DNA from: Brachypterus glaber
Taxonomy: Eukaryota; Arthropoda; Insecta; Coleoptera; Kateretidae
NCBI GenBank assembly: GCA_958510825.1
Contig: OY294049.1
Location: 24,566,945-24,630,944 of the forward strand
Length of the DNA stretch: 64,000 nucleotides
Direction of reading: 5' to 3'
Numbering within the stretch: position 1 is the stretch's first letter; every line of letters starts with the position of its first letter. The notes under the pieces are model-generated. The model was given only the letters and a program-made list of their open reading frames with translations. It was not told where the DNA came from and ran no database searches. Positions 8,726 to 19,435 of this stretch are shown piece by piece. Both the position numbers and the translations under genes were made by a program.

Positions 8726-10806
8726 TTTTAGGGGTTAGTGCGATTATCTCGCTAAATATGCATCTAACGATAAAAAAAATATTACCAATTTTGTTAAGGA
8801 GGAAAATTGCAACAATTTTTTTTATAATTACTTTCCCAAAGGAAAGTCCTGTATCCAAAAAATATGATTTCTGTCAAAAAAAAAATTGTCTGTCGGTCTG
8901 TCTGTGTGTCCGGGAAATTTGTTACCATGAAAACTCAGGAAGCTTCGGGCTAAATACTTCAAATTTGGACCATAGCTTGACTATCCAAAGTTCTAGGCTG
9001 GGATTATTTTTTGTAAAAATTGGATTGGGTAAGGGGGTAAAATAGGGTAAAAACCATCATTTATTATTTAGTTGGCAGCAGCATTTTTTTTATTAAATTA
9101 TATTCAAATGTCTGAAGTTGGTTTTTCCGGTTTTTCAGCCAAATTATTCATCGGGTAAAATCGGTTATGAGCAAACTTGTAGCTCTTGAAATTCTCTCTG
9201 ATTTTCATATAGAGTACATTAAGTTTGGAATCACACGATTAACTTTTAAGTTATTAGTCTTAAAAAAAAACACGTTAGGACAGGTCGATTTTTATTTTTT
9301 ATTTTGCAAATTTTGGTGAAAAAATGTAATCAAAACTTTCACCCGCTTGTACCCTCCCATCACAACTTTTTTTTTCAAATAGCAACCTACCACTTGTGAC
9401 ACAACTTTAAAACGGTTATTTAATAAGCTTTCTAACAGTGTATGATAAAGACTTATTTGGCAAAGGGCTTATCAAAAAATGGGTGGCTAATTGAAAAAAA
9501 AAATTGAGAAATGGGTGGGTGCAAGAGGGTGAAAATTGTCACAAAGAAAATGGGTGGCTATTTGAAAAAAAAATTGGAATAAGTGGGTGCAAGAGGGTGA
9601 AAATTGTGACAACACAAAATGGGTGGCTATTTCAAAAAAAAATGGAATGGGTGGGTGCAAGGGGGTGAAAATTGTGATAAAATTTGGTGTATGTAAACCG
9701 AAATTTTCAAAATAAAAAATAAAATTCGACATCTCTGAACCTTTTTTTTTTTAACTTCCCAGTTACAATTTAAAGAAAAAAAATGTTCAGACAGGTCGAT
9801 TTTTGTTTTTAATTTTGCAAATGTTGCTTTACACCAAATTTTATTACAATTTTCACCCCCCTGCACCCACCCATTCCAATTTTTTTTCAAATAGCCACCC
9901 ATTTTTTGTTGTCACAATTTTCACCCTCTTGCACCCACCCAGTCCAATTTATTTTTCAAATAGCCACCCCTTTTTTGTTGTCACAATTTTTACCCTCTTG
10001 CCACCCATTTTTTTATCAGCCCTGTGCCAAATGAGGTTTTATCATAAACCGTTAGAAAGCTTATTAAATAACCTTTTTAACGATGTGTTACAAGGGGTAG
10101 GTTGCTATTTGAAAAAAAAATAGTTGTGCAAGGGGGTGAAAATTTTGGTATTTTTTTTTGTACCAACATTTGGAAAAATAAAAATAAAAATCGAACTGTC
10201 CGAGCGTTTTTTAAAAAGACTTATAACTGAAAAGTCAATCGGGTGATTCCAGACTTAATGTTCACACAGTATGTAAGTGGTTCAGCGAAAAGGTATATTA
10301 GCAAAAAAAAATCTATTTATTTATTTTTTTCATTAATTAACCTACATTGCATATTTCGAGCATGCCGTATCTCGACTTCCAGCACCCTCTGTACCAAAAT
10401 ACTTATGCAAATTCATAAATTATGAAAATTATAGAGAATTTCAAAAGCTATAAGCTTGCTGGTAATCACTTCGGATAAACAATTTGACTGAAAAATCGAA
10501 AAAAAACAATTTCACCCCCAACATGGCCATTTCTCAATATTTATAACTCGACTATTGTTAATATAATACAAAACAGAATTGTTGCAAATTTCCTTCTTAA
10601 CAAAATAGATAATATGCATTTTTATCGTAAAATACACCATCCCCACTCACCCCTAAAATTCAAGATAGTGAACACCCCTTACGCATAACACCCGATGAAA
10701 CACTAACAGAAGTGTTCTGTTACCGTCCATTACAACCTTTAAAATATCAGTCCGTGTGCATTTTTTTTGTAATTTCAACATGGGAATTCCTCGTCATTTG
10801 ACTGGT
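8726..10806. mobile_element. Long inverted-repeat element, family with GACTGG ends (composite)
   Basis: The left arm starts near 8726 with GGGGTTAGTGCGATTATCTC, and the right arm ends near 10806 after ATTTGACTGG. The arm sequences match copies at 21562, 59501 and 63082. The left terminus lacks the outer ~170 bp present on the right. Inside are a (TCTG)-containing block (about 8823-9045) and mirrored GGGTGGGTGCAAGRGGGTG repeats (9480-9680 and 9850-10010), so several elements are probably nested. Open frames here are repeat translations. Confidence 0.65.
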
Positions 10807-10854
10807 ATGGTAACAATAATAATAAACTAGTGACTGTTTACCAAAAACCAAACA

Positions 10855-10856
<2 letters not shown>

Positions 10857-10926
<70 letters not shown>

Positions 10927-10948
10927 TATTATTATTATTATTATTATC
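10857..10948. repeat. (AAT)n/(ATT)n microsatellite
   Basis: About 65 bp of AAT triplets run directly into ATT triplets, forming a near-palindromic microsatellite upstream of gene 2. Confidence 0.95.
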
Positions 10949-11128
10949 TGTCAAAACACTTATAAATTATTTTACCATGTGTATAGGAATATTATTTATT
11001 TAAATATTAAAAAGTCCATTATCTGATAACCTTTTGACTTTAAATACATGTTTTTATAAGCAATTAATTTTATTATTAATCTCAGTACTATATTATTTTA
11101 CTTCTTGAGAATAATTAAATAATTCAAA

Positions 11129-11204
11129 ATGGTGAAGTTATCCTTTATTTTATTTGTCTGTTTATTTTTTGTACCCATCTTGGTTCAATGTGAAGATCTT
11201 GAAA
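11129..11204 (+). CDS. Small secreted peptide gene 2, exon 1 (signal peptide)
   Basis: The ATG at 11129 (context AAAATGG) begins 25 codons that encode a signal peptide: MVK, a hydrophobic core rich in Leu/Phe/Val, then VQCEDLE. The exon ends in phase 1 at a strong donor, A|GTAAGC (11205). It is the clear paralogue of 2833-2914, with matching MV start, QCE motif, Glu before the split Ser codon and donor. A TTTTTATAAG sequence about 75 bp upstream could be a TATA box. Read-through past the donor gives a 72-residue frame lacking the conserved cysteines. Confidence 0.75.
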
Positions 11205-11460
11205 GTAAGCAGCATAAAAAGTATACCTACATTGCCGTTAAATTTTTTCACCAAAAAACCAAAAACACCGAAAAAAAAATTATTAGTTTTCAGCCGCTAG
11301 TTGTTTTTGCTGTATTGATGCTTAAAAATTATGTCATTTATAAATAAATTCATTTTATTAACGATATTGTATAATTGCATAATGTTATAATAACACAGTC
11401 ACACAAAAAGAAAAAAGGTCCGGAATGTTTTAAGAGACCATTGTATTCATCTATAATATA

Positions 11461-12384
11461 CGGTCACTACCATCAAAATTCACCCTTTATAAATTTTTAA
11501 AGAAGGCGCCACAAAAATTGTCCTCTTGTCAAAATTATTAATGTAATTTTTTACTAATTTTTTGCTGTTTAAATACAACTATTTAAATTAGACTATATTT
11601 ATTTAAATTAGGTTGTCAAATTAAACTTTATAGGTTAACTGAATTTACCATAAAAATGCAATGTTTTATAACAAAATATAAAACACACTCCACTCCTAAA
11701 GTACAGTGTCCCTCTCACATGCAACCTTAGGCGTACTACTCTAAACATAATGGAAGTAACAGAAAGAAAGGCTTTACATTCAGCTGGAGCATAGCATAGC
11801 ACATAGTGGGCTAGCGCGTGTACATAGCAAGCCAACTATCGTGAGTTTCAGTCTCACTGGTGCCGATTTGAGTTTTTCAGTTAATTAATAATAGAAATTT
11901 GGCCAAGGCGATAAGTGAAATGGACGCTCCCTATAATCTGGTTCGAAAGTCAGTATAAGCCGGTGGTTCCCTCTACTGCTAGCCCACATAAGTCTTGGAC
12001 TTGCTTAATTAAGTAGAATAGTACAAGGTTAAACAAACATGTAAACAAAAATGTAATATCCAATAAATATTTTTATTATTATTTATAAAACACATAAACA
12101 TATCGTCGTGCGTCTTGTTTTGCAAGGTGTTTTTCTTTATATCGTGTATTAAGTGGTCTGTATACCTTAACACGAGCATTGTTACACGACTTAGGGAACG
12201 TTCAAGTATTACGTAAAGAAAATTTTGATCATTTTGGACTTTTTTGTTGACACTATTAAAATGTCAAGGCATCTTACTTTAAAATTAATCTGTACAAAAA
12301 TAAACTGGACAATTTTTGTGACGATTTCTGTATATGTGTTTAAAAATGTATAAAGGGTAAATTTTAAGGTCGATGGTAGTGACA
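11461..12384. mobile_element. Foldback element in gene 2 intron, hosting a SINE
   Basis: The left arm (11461-11530) GGTCACTACCATCAAAATTC is mirrored at 12310-12384. Internal segments are not fully inverted because a SINE copy (about 11803-12050) and other sequence interrupt it. Confidence 0.6.
11803..12050 (+). mobile_element. tRNA-derived SINE, diverged copy
   Basis: Shares the SINE body with the copies at 47977, 51721 and 56806: GTGAGTTTCAGTCTCACTGG (B-box region), TTCAGTTAATTAATAAT, GCCGGTGGTTCCCTCTACT, AGCCCACATAAGTC and an A-rich tail with ACAAACATG. The tRNA-like head is the most diverged of the four, so this is an older insertion. Confidence 0.8.
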
Positions 12385-12394
12385 GGGCAATATC

Positions 12395-14424
12395 ACCTGT
12401 GAGATGTTTAATTTGGGGGTAATTTTTGTACTAGAATATTAGAGAGCATTATTGTGTGTCAAAAAATCCCGAATTTCGAAATCGAAAACGGTCTCTAGCT
12501 CAAAAGTTGCCCCTTAGTAAAAAACGGTGGCCACTCGAAAATGAGCCAAATCGATTAATGTTTAGGTGGCTCAAAGCACTCAAGCTTTGAAAAAAATCGG
12601 TACCTGTTTTTCGGATAAAAAGTGATTGTATATAAAATTAAGGAAATTTTGGAGGGTTTCTTTGACAATATTTAGAAACAATAGTAATTGTGAGAAACTA
12701 AAAAAATTGTATCCCCCTCCCCTTAAGTTGCAAAATAAAAAAAAACGCCAATTATTTGAAGATTTAGCAAAAATTTCATTTTTGCAAGTTTTAAAAAGTG
12801 AATAAAAATAATTTTAAAGAAAAAAACTGCAAACTTATATTATTATTATACAAGCATATATACATATTAATCTACCTGCGTATACAGAAGACATTACTTG
12901 TTTCCTCAAGTCGGGTAAAAAAAATTAAATTTCAATTCGAAGCCGTTTGGATTTTCGGTTTTTTGCCTAAAACTTTTTTTGGTGTACTTTTAAAATTATA
13001 AACCAAAAACAAAGATTTTAGGATTTAACATTAAAACCCGAGAAAAAGTTATATACACCTTGGCCAAAAAATCATTCCTATGGGAGCTACGCCATTCTTA
13101 AAATACACCATGCCTTTAAAAATAGGGCATATTTAAAAGGACATAACTTCATTAGGAATTATTTTTTGACCAAGGTGCATATAAATAAATAAATAAATAA
13201 ATAAATATAATTTTTTCTCGATTTTTAATGCTAAATAACTACCCATTACTAAAATATTAGTTTTTGGCTATATATTTTTTTATGTTATTTTTGGTTCTTG
13301 ATGCGTAAAAATTTACTTTTAAATGTATTTATCTTTAAATTAAAATTTACTTTTAAATGTATTTATCTTTAAAACGGTTAAACCTGCGATGTTACACCAC
13401 AATTTTTTTTTTGTATATTTTTACATAAACTAGTATATTCCAATAAGAATAATAAAAAAAAGTACACGGAAAAAAGATTTAGGCAAAAAACAGAAAATCA
13501 ACCCGGTTCGAATTGAAATTTATTTTTTTTTACTCGACTTGCGGAAACAAATAATGTCTTCTGTATAGTCAGATAGATTAAAATTTATATATGCTTATAT
13601 CGACACTCCCATGCAACAAGGATGTAACTCAAGTTAGACCTATTTTGAGTTACACTCATAGGTAAACGCATTGAAAAAAGACACACACGGTGGTACTACT
13701 CAGATTTCTCCATAGGCCATTTTAACCCAAAATATACCTAAAAACACTAAAGTAAGAAATTCTTATTTTGAGTATTATCAGAAACAAACAATAAATAAAC
13801 AATAAATACTTATACAGTTAAATAGAAAATGTTATAAGCTTTCAAATAATGTATCACATGGCTTCCTTTTCCACTTCAATCATTTCCCCACCCTTAAATA
13901 AGAAAAAAAATATTTTAGAAATTTAGCTGTCGTCAAAAATGACAATATATGAGTTACGGCTTTGTTGCTTGGGGGTATCGATATAGTAATATATAAGTTT
14001 GGAGATTTTTTGTTTAAAACTATTTTTATGCACTTTTTAAAACTTGCAAAAATGAAATAATCACGAAATCTTAAAATAATTGGCGTTTTTTTTATGTTCT
14101 AACTTAAGGGGAGGGGGGATATATTTTTTTAGTTTCTCACAATTAGTATTGTTTTTAAATATTACCAAAGACATCATCCAAAATTTCCTTAATTTTATAT
14201 ACAATCACTTTTTTTTCGAAAATCAGGTACCGTTTGAGTGCTTCGAGCTACCTGAAAACATTAATCGATTTGGATCATATTTGAGTAGCCACCGTTTTTT
14301 ACTAAGGAACAACTTTTAAGCCAGAGAGCGTTTTCGATTTTTAAATTTAAGATTTTTTGACACACCCTAGAAAAAAATCCATTAATGAGGTATATATTGG
14401 GCTAATAAGTTTGGCCACCCTGTA
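12395..14424. mobile_element. 2-kb foldback element filling most of the gene 2 intron
   Basis: Arms of about 850 bp (12430-13260 and about 13290-14400) are inverted copies. For example, CACTCGAAAATGAGCCAAAT and GGTACCTGTTTTTCGGATAA on the left are mirrored on the right near 14200-14310. The right arm is interrupted by a MITE at 13598-13982. The outer right end reads GGCCACCCTGTAT. No transposase was found. The right terminus is only about 20 bp from the gene 2 terminal-exon acceptor. Confidence 0.75.
13598..13982. mobile_element. MITE, about 385 bp, copy A
   Basis: The terminal inverted repeats read CGACACTCCCATGCAACAAG (left) and GGCTTTGTTGCTTGGGGGTA (right, inverted). A second copy about 90% similar lies at 57556-57925. 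It is inserted into the right arm of the surrounding foldback, so it is younger than that element. Confidence 0.85.
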
Positions 14425-14444
14425 TATGTTTCATTTTATTTTAG

Positions 14445-14548
14445 GCATTGATGATAGAAATATGGTTTTAGTTCCACCAAAATGTAAAGCCACTGAACGT
14501 TTTGTACGTGGAAAATGCCGAAAAATAGGAAAAAATAAAAGTAAATAA
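14445..14548 (+). CDS. Secreted peptide gene 2, terminal exon (C-x10-C cationic peptide)
   Basis: The acceptor TTTTATTTTAG (14434-14444) precedes the exon, which completes the phase-1 Ser codon and encodes 33 more residues to TAA at 14546-14548. The segment IDDRNMVLVPPKC leads into a C-x10-C unit (CKATERFVRGKC) and the basic tail RKIGKNKSK. With exon 1 the precursor is 59 residues. The VPPxC approach, single predicted disulfide and C-terminal CRxI are the features that recall secapin-type peptides of Hymenoptera and related insect peptides. The match is from pattern memory and needs a profile search. The mature peptide is very basic and probably extracellular. There are no signs of decay in either exon. 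Confidence 0.75.
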
Positions 14549-14759
14549 TTCAAACTATTCAACGTCAGAACGTCTATTGATTTGATATAATAACTATATG
14601 GGGTGTACCTGATGATTTCCTGAGTTGCACTTTTTTTAAAGTAAAATATACCACAAATTTCCAAAACTTTTTGTAGTAAATGTAATGTTCAAGGCAACCT
14701 TTTATTAGGTAAAAAATAACGTGGTTACTTACCATTTAATATTGAGGTTGGATTTATAG

Positions 14760-14769
14760 AATAAATAAA
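14760..14769 (+). promoter_or_regulatory. Overlapping polyadenylation signals of gene 2
   Basis: Two overlapping AATAAA hexamers lie 212 bp after the gene 2 stop. They are plausible, but AATAAA is common in such AT-rich DNA. Confidence 0.4.
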
Positions 14770-15425
14770 ATATAAACCTAAAAGCTATTTAATATAGGGT
14801 AAGCAGTACAGTGATTGGCCACCACATAGTGATTTGCTATAGTATATTACATAACTAGTGTGGAAAGTGACATACTTCACGCGAGTGGGAAGGTTTATGA
14901 ACGAGCCGTCAGGCGAGTGAGGAATCCCCACGAGTGTACGAAATAAACTTTCCAATGAGTTATGCACACTATTTTTCCTACGATCCTGAAAAACTATAAA
15001 GTTTCTTAATTTATTATTTTCTAATTTTTATTACTTATTCAAAGAATTTTTGGGAAAAGAAAAGCATATAAAGCAAAAAATAGCATACAAATTTATGTAT
15101 GTTAATCAGAAAATATGATTTTCTTTTACTTTAATTTTCTTGGTTTTTAAATTTAATTCAATACAATACCTAGCTGTTTAATGGGTTGCCTATAACGCAA
15201 GCCTCTTGTGTAAATCAAGGCAAGATAGTTTGCTACTTAAATTAGATTTCTTTAGATATGTTCCCATATGAAACAGTAAAATTGTACTGTTTTACGATTT
15301 CATAAAAAAAAGACCGTGTATTTTGATATTTTTTTATAAAATGTAAGGTTACTAAATCAAAAATTAAGTAATTTTTATAAAATCTAGACATAAATAAAAC
15401 ATCCCAAGCTATATCTTGGTCAATC
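14770..15425. other. Intergenic, no gene seen
   Basis: AT-rich spacer between gene 2 and the Tc1 element. A slightly GC-richer patch at 14870-14960 (GCGAGTGGGAAGG, GCCGTCAGGCGAGTGAGG) may be an old repeat fragment. No exon-like segment resembling the peptide genes was found. Confidence 0.5.
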
Positions 15426-16785
15426 TACACTTCTGCTCAAAAATATCGGCCCACCTAAAAAAATACACATTTTCAAATGCTAATAACTCCAAAACTATTC
15501 AATAGATTTATTTGACCTTTTTTTTATTTTAAAGCTTGAACTTTTAGCTCTTAATTACTGGAATAAAAATTATCAAAAATCTTTTTTTAAACCGGCAGCA
15601 ATGAAAATTACACAGCTATGTTTTTTTACTGCTTCTTTCGATATGCGCACGGTTTGCCACTGCATATTTTTTTACAATTTAATTAATTGATTTTATAGGC
15701 CAATTAAATGGGAGTAATTTCTTTTTTAACTTTTTAATTTTCCTTTTCTCGTTTAGGAGATATACGGTTTTTTCTGAAAATAAACATTTTTGCAAATAAC
15801 AAAAAAACTACACAGTGGATTTAATTGATTTATTTTTTAATTTGAAGCTTAAGTCCTTAACTTTTATTTATTTAATTTAAGTTTCTGGTGCAAACATGTT
15901 TAAACTGGGTTTACATTGCTTAAATAGTCATGTTTTTTTTACCCAATCTTTTTTGATGCAATTTAACCACAAACTCAAATGTTTCGATAAGTTTTAAAAC
16001 TTATTCTAAAAGCCACACTTATTGTGACTGATTCCTTCTTTTATTTTTTATCATAAGTCTTCTCATTTAGGAGAAATTAAAGTTTTTCGGAAAAAGTGAC
16101 TTTTTAATCAGTGGGCTAGTGCCACCCCTGTAAAACTGTATATGACGGAAAGCGTCGATAGAATATAAAGATCTATTGCACTTCTATAACTTTAGCTTAA
16201 ATAAATACATTTTTATTCGATTGATTCTAAAAGCGACACTTTTTGTTCATGTTTTACGGGCGAAAAGTTGCACTTTGTGGCCCTAGGGCCAAAAAGTTAT
16301 TTTTGCCCGCTAACTAAAACTTGTTATTTTTAAGCTTTTTAAAAGAACATGCTTTACCTTTACTGTAATATTTATAAAGAAATATGACCTTTTGGTCTTA
16401 AACTATATGTTCTTTTTGACCAGATACAGTTATTATAATCATTTCATACAAAATAAAAAAATTTCCATAACATAACCTCAAAATATATGTCAACTGATTA
16501 ATCTGTATTCACCCACTAAAATAAATTAAAAACACAAAATTTAAATTGTAAAATCACTTTCAATAATTATAATATTTATAGAACGGTTTCACAAGTATTA
16601 TTTTCACAAGAGACACATTTTAACAGAAATTAATCACCAAGCTATAGCTTTTTAAATTTAAAAATGAAACCGCAAGCAAAAGAAACGATTCAATTGTTTT
16701 TGTAGCGATTTGTCATGGATAACTAGATAAGTAATAAGACAGTAATAATTTATTATAATTAGTAACAATCGAATAAAAAATATTG

Positions 16786-16916
16786 TATAATACACGGGCA
16801 AAAAGTTAAGTTTCGATTTCGTAGGCTTATTACCCTCGGGCCGGCCCTATCGGCCGGCCCTCGGCTTCTAAAAACCTACTCAATCGAAAAATTTAACTTT
16901 TCGCCCTTGTATTATA
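16786..16916. mobile_element. GC-centred palindromic MITE nested in the Tc1 element
   Basis: The arms TATAATACACGGGCAAAAAG and its mirror flank a GC-rich hairpin, GGGCCGGCCCTATCGGCCGG. A second copy lies at 28143-28259. In both places TTGTCATGGATAACTAGATA lies roughly 65-115 bp upstream, so the mobile unit may be longer than the palindrome. Confidence 0.8.
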
Positions 16917-17231
16917 AATAACTATTAATTAACACGTTTTCTGCGTTAGCAACTTTTTGGTTCCCAGCTCAGACTGCGTTTTGAGGCATATATGTCGAAC
17001 GAACTTTGCACAGACTGTTTAAATCTCTAATGGTACTCCAAAAACAAGTTCTAACGTCTTTTTAAGGACTTTTTGCTTTTTAATTTTTTTTAAACAAAAT
17101 ATTTTATCAAATAAAATAACAATAAACAAATTTTAAATTTTATTAAAATTATTTAATAACAATTATAAACACAAAAAAACGTATTAGACGTGTTATAACA
17201 CTGTTCTGTAACGGGTGCGATATGTCTAATA

Positions 17232-18272
17232 TTAATATCTGGTATTTCCCCCCCTAGCCCTAAGTACATCCTGTACTCTATTACTTATAGAGAGAATTAA
17301 GTTTCTTATAGTATTATGAGGTATATTTTCCCATTCTTCCTCGACTGCTATAATTAGTTCTGGAATTGTCGCTGGCGCTGGGTTCCTTGATCGAATTCTT
17401 CTTTTTAACTCATCCCAGAGATGTTCGATTGGGTTAAGATCGGGGCTATTAGCTGGCCACTCTAAGACGTCGATACCGACATCTCTTAAGTATCGTCTGA
17501 CATTTGCTGCAGTATGCGGCTTTGCATTGTCTTGCATGTAAATAAAGTCATCGCCTATAAATCCGGCGTAAGGTACGACGTGCTCTTCCAAAATTTCTTC
17601 GACATACCTTTCCGCTGTAAGACTTCGCCTTTGCCGTCCACGTTCTTCCCTTATAATAAAAACGGGTTCAGTTTTAGCTTCCAATGATATACCTCCCCAT
17701 ATCATGCACGATCCACCACCATAACTAACTTTTTCTGCAATGCAGGCCTGTGCATAACGTTCTCCAGGACGTCGGTAGACACGCTGTCTTGCATCATTCC
17801 CAAATAGACATATCCTGGTTTCATCAGAAAACATAACCTTTGCCCATTGGTTTCTGTCCCAGTTTAAATGTCTTCTTGCAAACTGCAGCCTGGCACGACG
17901 ATGGTTAGCAGTGAGTTTAGGTCCAGTTGCGGCCTTATAAGAGCAAAGGTTTCTTTCAAAAAGCCTTCGACCAATAGTGGACCTACTTACTGCTACACCT
18001 CTTGTTTCTTGAAGCCGTGATCTCAAATTAACTGAATTTAGACGACGATTCCGCAGGGAATTAAGCTCGATAAATCGGTCATCCCGAGCGGACGTGCACC
18101 TATGTCTGCCAGCTCCTTGGCGTCGACTAAAGGAACCGGTCTCCTCAAAACGTTGGAATACTCTTCTTACCGCTGCTCTCGTAATATTTAACTGTTGAGC
18201 AACATAACGCTGACTGTGCCCTTCTTGTAGCAGAGCTACAGCTTGGGCAGCTACTTCCGGACTTGTTTCCAT
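17232..18272 (-). CDS. Tc1-family DD34E transposase
   Basis: This 346-residue cut-and-paste transposase has the usual length for Tc1 proteins. The N-terminal part (about 1-110) holds two helix-turn-helix units for binding the terminal repeats, the first around SQRYVAQQLNITRAAVRRV. The catalytic triad is Asp150 (FSDET), Asp248 (MQDNAKPH) and Glu283 (SPDLNPIEHLWDE), with exactly 34 residues between the second Asp and the Glu, hence DD34E. The motif WGGIS lies in between. There are no stops or frameshifts, and the codon use is less AT-rich than the surroundings. The ATG at 18272 fits the family start. With matching termini and TA duplications, this copy may be recent and possibly functional. Confidence 0.95.
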   Translation of the reverse strand: METSPEVAAQAVALLQEGHSQRYVAQQLNITRAAVRRVFQRFEETGSFSRRQGAGRHRCTSARDDRFIELNSLRNRRLNSVNLRSRLQETRGVAVSRSTIGRRLFERNLCSYKAATGPKLTANHRRARLQFARRHLNWDRNQWAKVMFSDETRICLFGNDARQRVYRRPGERYAQACIAEKVSYGGGSCMIWGGISLEAKTEPVFIIREERGRQRRSLTAERYVEEILEEHVVPYAGFIGDDFIYMQDNAKPHTAANVRRYLRDVGIDVLEWPANSPDLNPIEHLWDELKRRIRSRNPAPATIPELIIAVEEEWENIPHNTIRNLILSISNRVQDVLRARGGNTRY

Positions 18273-19435
18273 TTAAATAATACAATTAAATAAAATTTTA
18301 ACGAGTTAAAAAAGTATTGTCACATAAGTGACAAGTCTTGTCAATCATAAAAAAGTTAGTTACAGGGGTGGCACTAGCCCACCACTTAAAAAGTCCTTAT
18401 TTACCAAAAAAACATAATTTCTCCTAAATGAGAAGACTTATGATAAAAAATAAAAGACGGAATCAGTCACAATAAGTGTGGCTATTAGAATAAGTTTTAA
18501 AACTTATGGAAAGATTTGAGTTTGTGTTTAAATTGCAACAAAAAAGATCGAGTAAAAAAAACATGACTATTTAAGCAATGTAAACTCAGTTTAAACATGT
18601 TTCCAACAGAAACCTAAATTAAATAAATAAAATTTTACGATTTAAGCTTCAAATTAAAAAAAAATCAATTAAATCCATTGCGTAGTTTTTTTGTTACTTG
18701 CAAAAATGTAAATTTTTAGAAAAAACCTTATATCTCCTAAACGAGAAAAGGAAAATTAAAAAATTTAAAAAGAGATTACTTCCATTTAATTAGGCTATAA
18801 AATCAATTAATTAAATTGTAAAAAAATATGCAGTGGCGAACCATGCGCATATCGAAAGGTGCAGTAAAAAAACATAGCTGTGCACTTTTCATTGCTGCCG
18901 GTATAAAAAAAGATGTTTGATAATTTTTATTCCAGTAAGTAAGAGCTAAAAGTTCAAGCTTCAAAATAAAAAAAAGATCGAATAAATCCATTAAATAGTT
19001 TTGGAGATATTTGCATTCAAAAATGTGTATTTTTTTAGGTGGACCGATATTTTTGAGCAGAAGTGTAGTAAGGTTATAACTATAGTTATATTTTTGACAT
19101 GAATAACATTTGGATTGAAATACATAAAAGATATCATTAAATTCTGTGATGTTAGGTGGAAAATGGCATATAAAACGAGTTGAGCTAAATTTGTAGAATC
19201 TACAGGGAAAATTAAGGCAAACCTACATACGTGAAATTAGGCAAACCTACATACATAAATATCAAACTAGGGTGATATAAAAATATCAAACTAGTGTAAT
19301 ATAAGGCCTTTTCTGAAGAATAAAAGAGGGTGCTAAATGTCATTTTCATAAGAGATCGTAGGAAAACTAAATTTCAATTCAAGATATCTAATAACGTTTC
19401 TGTTTGTTTTATTTAAAATTTTATGTACTTTAAAT

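Larger units (their letters stand above)
15428..19065 (-). mobile_element. Tc1 transposon with about 700-bp terminal inverted repeats
   Basis: The outer ends are CACTTCTGCTCAAAAATATC and its exact complement, each flanked by TA (15426-15427 and 19066-19067), the standard Tc1/mariner target duplication. The arms extend inward to CAGTGGGCTAGTGCCACCCC (about 16110) and its mirror (about 18365-18390), roughly 700 bp each. A full-length transposase gene lies nearer the right arm. About 1.1 kb between the left arm and the gene contains a palindromic MITE (16786-16916). Confidence 0.92.

Noticed and set aside
9487..10123. Overlapping frames on both strands with repeated HPPAPTH-like strings
   Set aside because: They read through mirrored GGGTGGGTGCA repeats inside a foldback element.
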